Origin: Nepenthes gracilis
Lineage: Eukaryota; Streptophyta; Magnoliopsida; Caryophyllales; Nepenthaceae
Reading direction: 5' to 3'
Length of the DNA: 64,000 nucleotides
NCBI GenBank assembly: GCA_033239525.1
Contig: BSYO01000035.1
Coordinates: 1,398,965-1,462,964, forward strand
The notes under the pieces were generated by a model. That model was not told where the DNA came from, did no database searches, and saw nothing but the letters and a program-made list of their open reading frames with translations. Below, one piece after another: positions 46,871-57,986 of this stretch. Made by a program: the position numbers and the translations under genes. The number at the start of each line of letters is the position of its first letter. Within the stretch, counting starts at the first letter, position 1.

Positions 46871-48345
46871 ATGATACTAGCTATAACTAAATTAAAATAT
46901 CAAATATTTAAGAATAATTACCTTTTCTGTCATGAAAGACAGTCATGGGTGAGGAGAATAAAAAGGAACTTCTGAAGGACAAGTTTCATTCCTTATTGAA
47001 TGTCCTCGAAGAAGGATAAACAAGAGTCCTGCACGAATATTTTTTTGAAACATATTTTTTGTCAAGAAATATGACTCTATGATTTTATCTTAACAAGAAG
47101 AGGGAAAGAGAGAGTGAATTTGAGAAGTTTTTTGCCTTAGAATCTTTTTTCTTAAAGTTTAGGAACACTTAACCAATTTTAGACTTAGGCACTTGTTGCC
47201 TCATTTTGGACTTTTCAATGGAATTGAACTTGTCAATATATAGAAGAGGAGTCACAGAGACTCTAGACTTATTATGAAAATGTCCAAATAAGCATGTTAG
47301 AGTGCTAGTTATAGGGGTATGAAGGCAAGTTCTTTAACTAGTAAAACGTAAACCTTTCGTGCTTTGACCAATCCACATTGTGATTCTTGAATTTTGGGCC
47401 ATGGGCATGTTTATTGTTGTAATCAACTTAGTGAAAAAATTGCAAATTGCTAATCAGTTAACTAACTTATAGTTTGTAGTTTCATTAATGATATAGTGTA
47501 TTAGTTGTTGAGAATACCGCGTTCATAATGATAATAGTTAGTGGACCATTTTAATCTTTCAAACAGTCTGATAGTTTGGACACATTAGATATTTTAAATA
47601 TTTTTGAGTCATAATAAGCTATTATTAAAGCTATTTTAGTATGTCAGTAGATATATAATAGAATACTGGTGGAATCATATTACAAGTGCTTTGGTTTGAC
47701 ACTTTTAACTGACAATTTGAACATAATAGGATGCTAATGGACCCATACTACTATACAAGTATATCGATGGAGTCATACTAAAATACTAGTAGACATAATA
47801 AGATGTTGGTCAAGAGATATTAGAGTCTAGGCTTAATTATATTAGACACCTAGATGGTGTAATAATAAGAAATCAATAGATATATTCTAGGATGCTAATG
47901 AAGACATGTTAGGGTGCCTTGGTCTAACTGCCATGAGCTCGAGGGACCTTTGGTCCAACTCTCTCACAATTTAATCTTTTGAAAATATAGTAAAACCTTT
48001 TTACAATTACTTATTTTGACAGATAAATTTTATTATTGAATTTTGATACTTTATTTTTAAATTTGAAAGTTGTGATTAATTAGTCTATATATATATATAT
48101 ATATATTGATTTTGGGATGTTCATAAGCACCCACTTCCATTATAAATGGTAACTACTGCCTTATGTATTTTGATAAAAAATACCTATATAAAACTCTCAT
48201 TTTGGATCTATGAAACTTATACTCTAATATACATCATTATTAAAGACTTGAAAGATTTAAATTTCTAAAAAATTGACAATAATTAAAGCAATTTTACCAC
48301 ACTAAAGTAATTGAAGGTAAACTTATAAAACAAAAAAACTTATTA

Positions 48346-50590
48346 TTGTCACTATCGGGCTGCAATTTTACCGGTAAACTGCCCTCAATGATAGATATAA
48401 GTAAGCTTTCATAGCTAACCTTGCTCGATCTATCAAAAAACTTACTGGACGGGGAACTATCATCTTGGTTATTTAGTCTACCATCACTAAAGACGTTACA
48501 CTTGGCCTACAATCAATTTTCTGGCCAACTTACTATTAGCGAGGATGTTATGAGTAGTTCATCACTAATGAATTGCTCTTCTCTGATGTCCTTATTCCTA
48601 TTGAGCTGCAATTTTTTTAGACCACCTCCCACTTGGATTTGGAATATTACCCGAGATATTATCCTCTCAAATAACCGGTTTACCGATAAATAACCTTCAA
48701 TGTTAGGCAAAAGTAAGCTTTCACGACTAACCTGGCTCGATCTATCGGAAAACTTACTGGACAGGGAAGTACCATCTTGGTTATTCAGTCTACCATCACG
48801 AGACATGTTAAACTTGGCCAACAATCAATTTCCTGGCCTACTTACTGTCATTGAGGATGCGGCGAGCAATAACACGACTTTGTTGAAATATATCATTCTT
48901 ATCGGTAATATGATACAAAGATCAACCCCAAATTCAATCTTTGAGCTTGTTAGCTTTATACGCCTCACGCTTTCATCAAACAATTTGAGTGACATTGTCG
49001 AACTTAATATGTTCTACAAGCTAAAAAACCTCATAGATCTCAATCTACCCCGTAATAGCCTATCATTGTTGATGAAGAGCAGTAGCACTATCAGCTCTAA
49101 TGTCGCTACCTGCCCAAGATTACTTATCCTAGAATGCTCGTCTTGCAACATTATTGAATTCCCTAATTTCTTAAGAACTCAAGAAGATCTGATAGTGCTA
49201 GACCTCTCTAATAACAAAATTCAAGGTGACATCCCAAAATGGACAAAAGACATCGACAAGGATTTGTTATCTTACTTAGATCTCTTCGACAACTTTCTTA
49301 TCGGCGACTTGGACCTTCAGTGGAAGAACTCGCAATATATTGACCTTCATTCTAACAAGTTTGAGGGACTAACTCCTATCCTGTTGCCCTTTGCTCATAT
49401 GCTCTTAGCTTCGAATAACAATTTCGTTGGAGAAATACCTTCTGTCATTTGTACATTGGCCTCGCTTCACATCCTCGATTTGTTTTATAACTCTTTGAGT
49501 GGTGAGATACCATGGTGTTTCAAAATTCTTACTGACCAACTCTCTGTATTGGATCTAAGATCAAACAAACTTCATGGAACTATTCCTTCGAGCTTTGGAA
49601 AATGCGGTAGTTTACGGACCATGGTCTTGAATGGGAATCAATTGGGAGGGCAGCTGCCGCCATCTTTGCTGAGTTGTCAAAGGCTACAAGTTCTTGATAT
49701 GGGAAACAACAATTTTAAGGGTACGTTCCCTTACTGGTTAGGATCCCTTCCAGAGCTGCAAGTCTTAATCTTGCACTCTAACAGCTTCCATGGCAATGTA
49801 GGAACCTCCAAGAGAAAGCACCCATTTTCCAAGCTACGGATTTTTGACATCTCCAATAATAGCTTTAACAGTACATTGCCAAGTAGTTTTCTGCAATGTT
49901 TCAAAGATATGATGAATTCTACTGAATATGGAGGGAAATTGCAATATTTGAGCGAATCCTACTACAAGGATTCCGTTATGCTGAAGGTGGAAGGACACGA
50001 TCCCAAATTCGTTAGGATCCTGACTGTAATAACTTCCACGACGTTTTGAATAATAAACTCAAAGGAGAAATCCCGGAGGTGATCAGGGATCCGGTTTCAC
50101 TACAGTGGCTCAATCTTGCACACAACAACTTCATTGGTCGCATCCCACCATCCCTTGCAAGCTTGAGCGAGCTTGAGTCTTTAGACTCATCTTCCAATAA
50201 GTTGGTGGGCCAGATTCCTGAGGAACTAGCTAGTTTGACATCTCTCGAGTTCTTCAATGTGTCTCAAACCGACTTGTGGGACCTATAACACAGGGCCAAC
50301 AGTTTGCCACATTTGAAAATAACTCGTACCTGGGAAACCTTGGGTTGTGTGGGAATCTGCTATCGAAGAAGTGTCGGGTTGATGAAGCACCATCACAACC
50401 TCCACCAAGGATGGTTCAGGATGGCAGTGATTCTGAATACAAATGCACATTTGGTTGGGCAATTGTTGGGATCGGATATGCATGCGGGATGACTATCGGG
50501 TTGGTTGCCGGGTATTACGTTGTCATCGTAAGGATCCCCGTTTGGCTACTAGGATTAACTTGCTGATTAAAAAATGCTAGCAATCGACTT
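48346..50590 (+). pseudogene. RLP-4: truncated LRR receptor-like pseudogene
   Basis: It has the same abrupt start and the same ~22-codon internal LRR deletion as RLP-3. Lesions: TAG at 48412 (CAG in paralogues), TAA at 48691 (CTA), a 1-nt deletion near 50034 and another near 50268. The longest open stretch, 48700-50049 (449 codons), contains LRRs such as 'LDLSENLLDREVPSWLFSLP', 'ILDLFYNSLSGEIPWCFK' and the island region. The C-cap and membrane span (IGYACGMTIGLVAGYYVVIV) are open in the third frame at 50276-50566. The protein cannot be secreted as it stands because no signal peptide is encoded. Confidence 0.88.
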
Positions 50591-51935
50591 TTTCAAGAAA
50601 GAAATCAAAAATTACTCAGCGCATAAATTGTATAAATATGAAGGTAGCAAGTGTTGTTTATAAGAATTTTATTGGATTATAACTATTTATAGATCACTAA
50701 AATTATTACATTGCCTTGTAATTTTATAATGCAGAATTAACATTCGTGACATATATTAATTGTTGCATAAGGTTATTTGCTAGAAAAAATCAAAATTAAT
50801 TTCTCTACCTTTACCCTTATCTATTTTTTATCAGAAAAGTTACAAAATTTTGTATGTAAAATTCATCAGTATATAATTTTTTGGGATAAATGTTGCAATG
50901 GTTTCTAATATATTTATAGTTTTTCGCATCGTCACTTGGGTGGCGTGATGCAATCTGGGACCAGTAGTGACAATATTCATGTATGTCTTGTGGCATTTAA
51001 TTTATTTTTTAAAAAAATTTGAAGTGCCATGAGAATATATAATGAATTTAAAGATATAACTCGTCTAACTTTCAAGTTAGACATATAAAAGTTGTATATA
51101 TTGGCTGAAAGGCTAATTAGTTGTCTTTTTTAGTCAACGTATTATTGTTTAACACATAATAAATTTTAGACCAAATATAAGAATTATATGTAATATGACA
51201 TATGTTACATAAAGCAATTAAGCGCAATAATAATATATTTGATCAATCATGAATATATTTATTATCATTATAATTAAATATAAATACATTTGTGGAACTA
51301 TTGGCTTCCCAACAAATCGCTCTTATGTCTCTTTTTATAACTTTGCTTACTACGATGTCAATTGGTTGATGCCTAGGCATCGGTCCAAACCCTAGCCGAG
51401 CTACCATGAGTTTGGTCCCTCCATGCAAGCGTCAGGACTCATGACACTTGGTGAGCTTTCACTCTTACTAGAGGATTTACTTTTGTTTGGATATCTCTGA
51501 TTTTTTCTAAAATTTTGGACATTCTATTTAGGATCTCGAATCGTTAACCATGAAACTTGATAGCCTTTATGTTATTAACATGCATAAATATACGTGTAAA
51601 ATTTAGGAATATGTAAAATAGTTATAATAAAGTTTCAATATTTAAATATAATGTTTATGAAGTTAAGACATAAGCTTTATACAATTTTATGAAACGGAAA
51701 CAAATTATTATGCATGTAAAATATCATGAATTTACGTAGGAAGCTAGTACATGCATAAGTATTTGAATTAACAACTAAGAAAAAAAGATTTAGATATATT
51801 TGTTTTCACTTGAATTGATAAAAAATCAGCTTGATTTTTCTTTTGATTCACCATTTCCTTTCTTCTCTCTCTTTCTCTATCTTCTTTTAAAATCTTTGTA
51901 GAAATGAGTTAAAATTGACTAGACAGCCTATAACA
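50591..51935. repeat. Duplicon, copy 4, 3' part
   Basis: Collinear with 36591-37985 with several small deletions, for example around 51290 and 51770. It includes the inverted repeat at 51063-51082. The match ends at 'gactagacagcct', inside what looks like an LTR promoter region in copy 3. Confidence 0.8.
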
Positions 51936-51943
51936 TGAGTTTT

Positions 51944-52190
51944 TGGCACATCGACTCAAATGGCAGATCTGGTGCACCAAGTGATTATAGTGCAATAACA
52001 TGCACATCCTATTCAGGTGGCTAGTGATAACTCTGGGTTTGTAGGAGAATCGAATCTTCTTAAGACGGAATGATATCTATAGAGAATAGAGAAGATTTTT
52101 GAGGCTATTGTGTGTTCAAGGACAAAAAGGGTTAGATTTTTAACTTACAAGTTGGAGAAATGTAGGCAAACATCACCTATGAATATGTTT
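51944..52190 (+). pseudogene. Short retrotransposon gag relic
   Basis: Plus-strand frames give 'GESNLLKTE', 'RIEKIFEAIVCSRTKRVRF' and 'TYKLEKC', matching the gypsy gag pattern W-xx-IExIFxxxxCxxxQKVxxAxYxLEG. It is only about 80 codons long, with stops, and has no neighbouring pol. Confidence 0.5.
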
Positions 52191-54637
52191 GGATTATATT
52201 ATGATTATATTTGACAGTATTATTATCCAATAATTTTAGTGGCAATATCCTATGTAAGGTTAGATATTTTCATTATAATTTATGACGTTATTATTATATG
52301 TATTGTGTTAATTTAAAAAATAATTATATAATAAAAATTTAAAAAAATTAGATTGCAAGGAAATCAAGCGCAGTATATTACTAGCGCCTACTTCACCCTC
52401 ATGCATATTTAACATAGTAAGAATGTGTTTGATGGGCGCTTATAATGTGCTCATATACACTGTAGCAAAATAGGTGGTGCTCAATTTGTATCTGTTGTAG
52501 AGCTCATGCATGGATTAGAAAGTGTGTTGGCCCCAAAACTGCATCTAATACTGTCATTGTGCATGCTTCTGTTGATTTGTGGTACTTAATGCTTGCTTAT
52601 TTGATGCTCGTACATTGATTTGGGTATTTAAGGACATCGTGTCGTTTGTCAGCCATTTTATATAGGAAAAGAAAGAGATGAGAGAGAAAGAGAAGAGAAG
52701 AAGAGGGAAAAGAGAGTAAAGGAGAATTAGGAAGATTTTACTGCTTTTTCGAGTTAAATATACTAAATCAAATATTTAATGTAAGTAATTTTAAACCCCT
52801 TTTTTGGTCTATTTTATCTATTAATTTTACTCATATTTGTTATTTTTGTTATACATACATATCTCCATTTATACTTGAATTTTGAGTATTATTACATGTA
52901 TGTGATTTTTATGAAAAGTTTTAAAATTTTATTGAGTATTGTCAAAGATTTGAAGATTTGGTTTATTTTTCACTAATTAATGAATATTTTAAAATATTAT
53001 ATTTATATATAAAAATATTTAAGAAAAAAATATGAAATGTTGTATGTTTAACCTTATATATTGATATTCTATATTAATGCTCAATAATGACTTTATTTGA
53101 TATTTGATATGAGTTATAAATATTCTCACTAGATAAAAAGTTTTATATTTATATTTTTTAAAGTGAAAAATTTTTGACATTTGTACTTTTTTCACAAAAG
53201 TATAAAATGTTTTGTATTTGTTATAATTCTCATTTGTTATTTTGTTAAGAATCATTCTAAAAAATTGACATATTTATATATTTAAACGCCTTAATATATC
53301 ATACATATTTAAAAATTATACAAATCATTCATTCATAGGTATTAAAAAAAGTGACATTTGACCCTATCTATATGGAGTAATTTATAAACGGTCCGTTTAC
53401 GAGTTTAAATAGCAATATTTTGGTCTAAAGTTACCGAAATTATATGTTATCATTCTTTTAAGTTGGCCTTTTGACCCATAATTTTCAGATTTTAACATGA
53501 TTTAGTTTTTATATTTTGACTTGCATTATATTTTATTTTTTGAAGTGGTTTAGCCTTTTTAGAATTGTAAATTTAGACACAATAGTCAAATTTATCTGAT
53601 GATGAATATTGGATAATTTCACAATTATATGATTTTGAAATCATGATTTGAATTATAAATTTAAAACATATGATATATCGGATTTCATTAAGCTCATGGT
53701 TTTCTGTTCTTCGTTCTTTTTTATGAACTTGTATATTCGTATATTATATGTATATGTTTTTTTTAAAATTTTAGACTCATTGTTTATTATATTTTTAACC
53801 TTTTCAGATAATGGGGTTATAGATTATTTGTAGGATCCAGATAAAAAATATTTAAAGATTTTTATTTGATTATATTGTATTTAAATTTATATTTAGGACC
53901 GACGTTGGGATACTTTGTATATTTCATATTATTATGATTTGTATAACTTAAAAATGCTATATCAATTAAATTTTTACATAGATTTGATGTTGTGATGTTT
54001 TAGATATATATTAGACATTTTTCATTGTAGATAGATTTAAATTGGGTAGATTGTTATAATTTATTTAGAAGCCAGATAAATTTTAGTTCGATCAAATCCA
54101 GTATTTCTTTCTATTGTGGGTATTATTTATTATGGATCTGTTGTCCGACATGATATTTAGGTTATTTAGGTTTTAATTATTTATAAAAAAAAGTCTATTT
54201 AACTTTAATTATTACCTATTTATGTCAGAATTATGACATCCAAAGACACAGATTCTTACACTTTTCAAAACAAATAATTCCACTCCTTTTAATTATTAGT
54301 TATTTTTATCTGTTTAGTAATAAATAGATTTTTACCTAAAATTAAACTAAATAAGAACTAAAAAAACCAAAATAACCCATTAAATTACTGATCAAGAGAC
54401 TACCAAGCAATATCCCCTTGGTATCTTCTATTATTGTCTATATCATTATTTTTATTTTTTCTTCCTTTTCTAATTCCATTCTCAAAATTATACCTTTTAA
54501 ACTCTATTATCGACTTGCAATTAATAATAATTTTATTTTTTTAAAAAAAATCTCCAAATTGATTAAATTTCAAGTTATATGATAGTTTATACATAATGTA
54601 AGACAAATTTAAAAGTGTTAAAGTTAAAAATAAAGGT
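52191..54637. other. AT-rich spacer, possible LTR-like promoter, no gene
   Basis: Around 52655-52735 a TATA-like ttttatatagg is followed by a GA-rich leader, as in the LTRs here, but no ends could be set. From 52800 to 54637 the sequence is strongly AT-rich; its short ORFs have no recognisable domain. Confidence 0.5.
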
Positions 54638-56175
54638 TGTTGCGTTCCGGGTCCGCGGTTGCCGTACGGATCAGAGAGCCTTCGGATTCCCTAGCACGTG
54701 GCGGCGTCGGGAGAAGGATCCGGTCTCCGTGTCTATGAACCTGGACCTGCACAACATAAACAATAAGCGAGAGGTTAGAGGCCGACGGGGGGTTTTGGTC
54801 CCCCGTCGACACTCCGACGCTCAAGTCAGATATCTTCCGGTGATAAACGGAGAGATGTATGCATAAGATGCGAGAATGAGGGGAGTGCGAGAGAGATGTG
54901 GTCGGAGGCGTGAGCTCCATGGATGCGCCCAGGGGGGGGGCGACTTACCTGTACGCCCGCAGAGGGCGGCTTGGAGTGCGCCCGGCAGAGGGGCGGCTTG
55001 TAGGTGCGTCCGCGGAGGACGGCTTTTAGATATCCGTGGGCCTCTGGTAATATTTGGAGACCTCCCGAAGTATGCTGGAATGAGTTCGGGACCCGTTGGG
55101 CCCGAGTGGGCCGCTGCGCACGGACCCCATTCGCCGGTTCACTGTTGGGTGATTTCCCGGCAGCCGCCTGCTCCGCCCGAGGGTTTTGGGGCGTCACTTT
55201 GAGGACTCGACATTAAAAGGGGGCTCCACGGCCCAGGTTTGGCCGAGGACTTCTGGGAGCTCCGGCGGCTCCAACGAAGGACGAAACGCCCTTGTCCGCC
55301 CTGGGATCGAAAGACGATGGCCGACGCCATGGCGGGAGCAAGGATTCGCTCAATGCTCTGCGGTGAGCCCTCCGTTCTCTCGTTAAGGAACGTGGTTGGG
55401 CTTCGCCATCGTGAGGAGCTCTGGGCGTGATTTGGGGGACAAATCTGTTTACCGATTTTGGGAGGCCTCATGCTCTGTTCTCGATGGGAACAGGGGAGGA
55501 AGAAGGACCGCCATTGATGGAAGTGTGGTTTAGTTTCCGCCGTGGTTGGGAGGAACGACTAAGTGCCATTCTCGGGGGAACCTGTGTCCGGCGTTGACCG
55601 TGGCTCGGGATTGAGCGCAGACGGACGCCATGGGAGGGGATTCAAGGATCGGGTTACAGATTGAGAAAGGGGAATCGTAAGGTTTGGTCGCGGGACCGCC
55701 CGAGTGCCTCATCTCGTGTAGGGAACGGCGAGCGAAGCCGATTTCCATGGCTTTGAGCTTTGAGCTCCGATTAGCGCCGTTACGAGAGGAAATCGTGGAG
55801 TGTCGACGGCGGGAAGCTCTGCGCCTTATGCTTATGGAAGCGGCACGGTGAGGGAACGGGTCTCCCACGGAGAGAGCTCCGTGGTTTCTTAGGACGCGTC
55901 GCGCATTTGAATACCTTGTTGCTCCGTTTTCCTCTTTTTGCTCCCTTTTTCATGAAGTCGGAGAGAGAAGGAGAAATGGTGGCGTGGGCTGTCCCCGCCT
56001 CTGCCATGCCGACTGGAGATGCCGGTCGCGGATGCCCTGATGAGCGTGCCCCCTTTGTCCTTTTATGGGCAGAGGAGAAAATATTTTCCCGCCAAAATAA
56101 TTGCATTTCCCACCTTCTTGCCTTGGGCCCTTGATTTGGGCCGAGATTTATGGGCCCTGCTTCTGGGTCCCAACA
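54638..56175 (-). repeat. G3 3' LTR
   Basis: On the minus strand it starts TGTTGGGACCCAGAAGC and ends CAACA; it is 1538 bp long. It aligns along its whole length with 57987-59514, differing mainly by small indels in G/C runs. ORFs at 54876-56134 lie within the LTR in several frames at once and are not convincing genes. Confidence 0.88.
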
Positions 56176-56429
56176 CAGCCCCCCATGCCAAAGGGTGCGA
56201 GGTCCTCGACCGTTTGGCATGAAGTCGCTGCTCTTTTTGTTGTCGTTGTCTGCGTTTAGGCTTGGAGCGTTTGCCTTTAAGGATCCTTCCAACTTTTTGG
56301 ATCGTATGGCTTTGCACGAAGTCCTTAGAGCTCGATCTGGTGAAATACTCGAACGGGGTCGAGTCTTTATAATACGACCTATGGGATCGCTCGGGAAGGA
56401 CCGAGTTCTGAATTTTTGACCTCTGGGGC

Positions 56430-57440
56430 CCGGCCTCTGAGATAGTTCGGCCGCAGCCGAGTTTTTGGGTTCCGACCTCTGAGGTCCACCTCTGGGGCCG
56501 CTCGGCTTGGCGCCCGAGTCTTTGTTGCCTGACCTCTTGGGTCTGACCTCGTGGGCCGCTCGGGTTGGCGCCCGAGTCTTTGTTGCCTGACCTCTGGGGT
56601 CCGCCTCTGGGGCTGCTCGGTTGGCGCCGAGTCTTTGTTGCCTGACCTCTGGGGTCCGCCTCGGGGGCTGCTCGGTTGGCGCCGAGTCTTTGTTGCGACC
56701 TCTCCGGGTCCGCCTCACTTTCGGTTGGCGCCGAAGTCTTTGTTGCACGACCTCGGGGTCCGCCTCCGGGCCGCCTCGGTTGGCGCGAGTCTTTGTTGCT
56801 CGACCTCCGGGGTCCGCCTGGGGCCGCTCGGTTGGCGCGGAGTCTTTGTTGCCGACCTGGGTCCGCCCGGCATTTTGCTCGGTTGGCGCCGAGTCTTTGT
56901 TGCTCGACCTCGGGGTCCGCCTCGGGCCGCCTTGCCGGTTGGCGCAGAAGTCTTTGTTGCTCGACCTCACGGGGTCCGCCTCGGGGCTCGGTTGGCGCGA
57001 GTCTTTGTTGCTCGACCTCGGGGGTCCGCCTCAGCAAATTTGCTCGGTTGGCGCGAGTCTTTGTTGCCGACCTCAGGGGTCCGCCTCTGCAAATTTTGCT
57101 CGGCGCGAGTCTTTGTTGCACGACCTCGGGGTCCGCCTCGGGCCGCTCGGTTGGCGCGAGTCTTTGTTGCTCGACCTGCGGGTCCGCCTCAGGGCCGCTC
57201 GGTTGGCGCCGAGTCTTTGTTGTCGACCTCTGGGGTCCGCCTCTGGGTTTTGCTCGGTTGGCGCGAGTCTTTGTTGCTGACCTCGGGGTCCGCCTCGGGG
57301 GCCGCTCGGTTGGCGCCTGAGTCTTTGTTCGACCTCGGGGTCCGCCTGGGGGCTTTCGGTTGGGCGCGAGTCTTTGTTGCACGACCTCCGGGGTCCGCCT
57401 CGGGAATTTCGGTTGGCGCCGAGTCTTTGTTGGAAGTGGT
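56430..57440. repeat. ~53-bp minisatellite inside G3
   Basis: About 18 degenerate units carry the core 'ggttggcgcgagtctttgt' followed by 'cgacctcggggtccgcctc'. Spacing between 'gtctttgtt' cores varies from about 45 to 60 bp. Units differ by small insertions and deletions, so all three plus-strand frames and two minus-strand frames stay partly open and give long repetitive ORFs (up to 571 codons, 57778-56063 minus). These translate to R/P/G-rich or S/L/V/G-rich repeats and are by-products of the array. Confidence 0.9.
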
Positions 57441-57529
57441 CGTGACGTATTCCACCCGGTTGCATGCTTTTGGGCTCTTTGGCGCCCTGGGGTTATTTTA
57501 GGAACTCCTGGCTGGGCGGAGGAATGAGA

Positions 57530-57730
57530 CATCTCCGTGATGAAATGCGGAGGCTGAGAGCCCCCGGCGTCGTCAGAATGATAGAATGAGGCGTCTTTGT
57601 GTTGTGGGACGAAGTCTTCGCCTCGATACTGAAGAGAGGAGGGTTGACGGCCTCCTGGTAGGACGGAGAGATGAGATATCTCCGTGATGAAGTGCGGAAG
57701 CTGAGAGCCCCCAGCGTCGTCAGAATGAGG
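57530..57730. repeat. ~65-bp direct repeat in G3 interior
   Basis: 'tctccgtgatgaaatgcgg … gagagcccccggcgtcgtc' at 57530-57590 recurs at 57672-57727 with few changes. This lies between the minisatellite and the primer-site side of the element. Confidence 0.8.
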
Positions 57731-57967
57731 GGTCGCCGCGACCGATGACTTTGCTCCCGTCGAGGGAACGATCTGCATTCCGGACGTTGTTGTCTTCTGC
57801 CCGTCCGGGGTTTAAGAAACGGAGCCCCCGGGCATAGCTATCCAATGTGGGATCGGCGGTGTAGGAGGCCATGGTCTGAGCCACAGCGCTGTCGGGAACC
57901 TGAGTGCTTCCCGTCTTTGTATGTGAGATTGAGTATTGAAGGGAGACGCTAGGCTTTTTCTTTGCGT

Positions 57968-57984
57968 TTCCCACAGATGGCGCC
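57968..57984 (-). other. Primer binding site of G3
   Basis: The minus strand reads GGCGCCATCTGTGGGAA two bases inside the LTR end, one base from the GGCGCCGTCTGTGGGAA form used by many plant gypsy elements and close to the site in G2 at 23761. This links G3 to a gypsy-type master element. Confidence 0.75.
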
Positions 57985-57986
57985 GA

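Larger units (their letters stand above)
45364..48345. repeat. Duplicon, copy 4, 5' part (upstream of RLP-4)
   Basis: Collinear with 32068-34345 over its whole length, except for a ~670-bp stretch at about 46200-46870 absent from copy 3. Identity is high by eye, with single-base changes and short indels. (AAT)n at 45749-45782 and (TA)n at 48083-48105 differ in length from copy 3. Confidence 0.85.

Noticed and set aside
53019..53833. Short AT-rich ORFs of 78 and 61 codons
   Set aside because: Their composition is Lys/Phe/Ile/Tyr-rich as expected from random AT-rich DNA, with no neighbours or homology to support them.
54876..55471. Several 60-110 codon ORFs on both strands in the G3 LTR
   Set aside because: The second LTR (58226-58806) gives similar but frame-shifted peptides, so no frame is conserved.
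56430..57440. CRISPR-like regular repeat
   Set aside because: The window is eukaryotic, units are contiguous and degenerate with no unique spacers, and no cas genes are present.
56063..57778. 571-codon minus-strand ORF and 316/219/214-codon plus-strand ORFs
   Set aside because: All are translations of the 53-bp minisatellite. Open frames on both strands argue against a gene.
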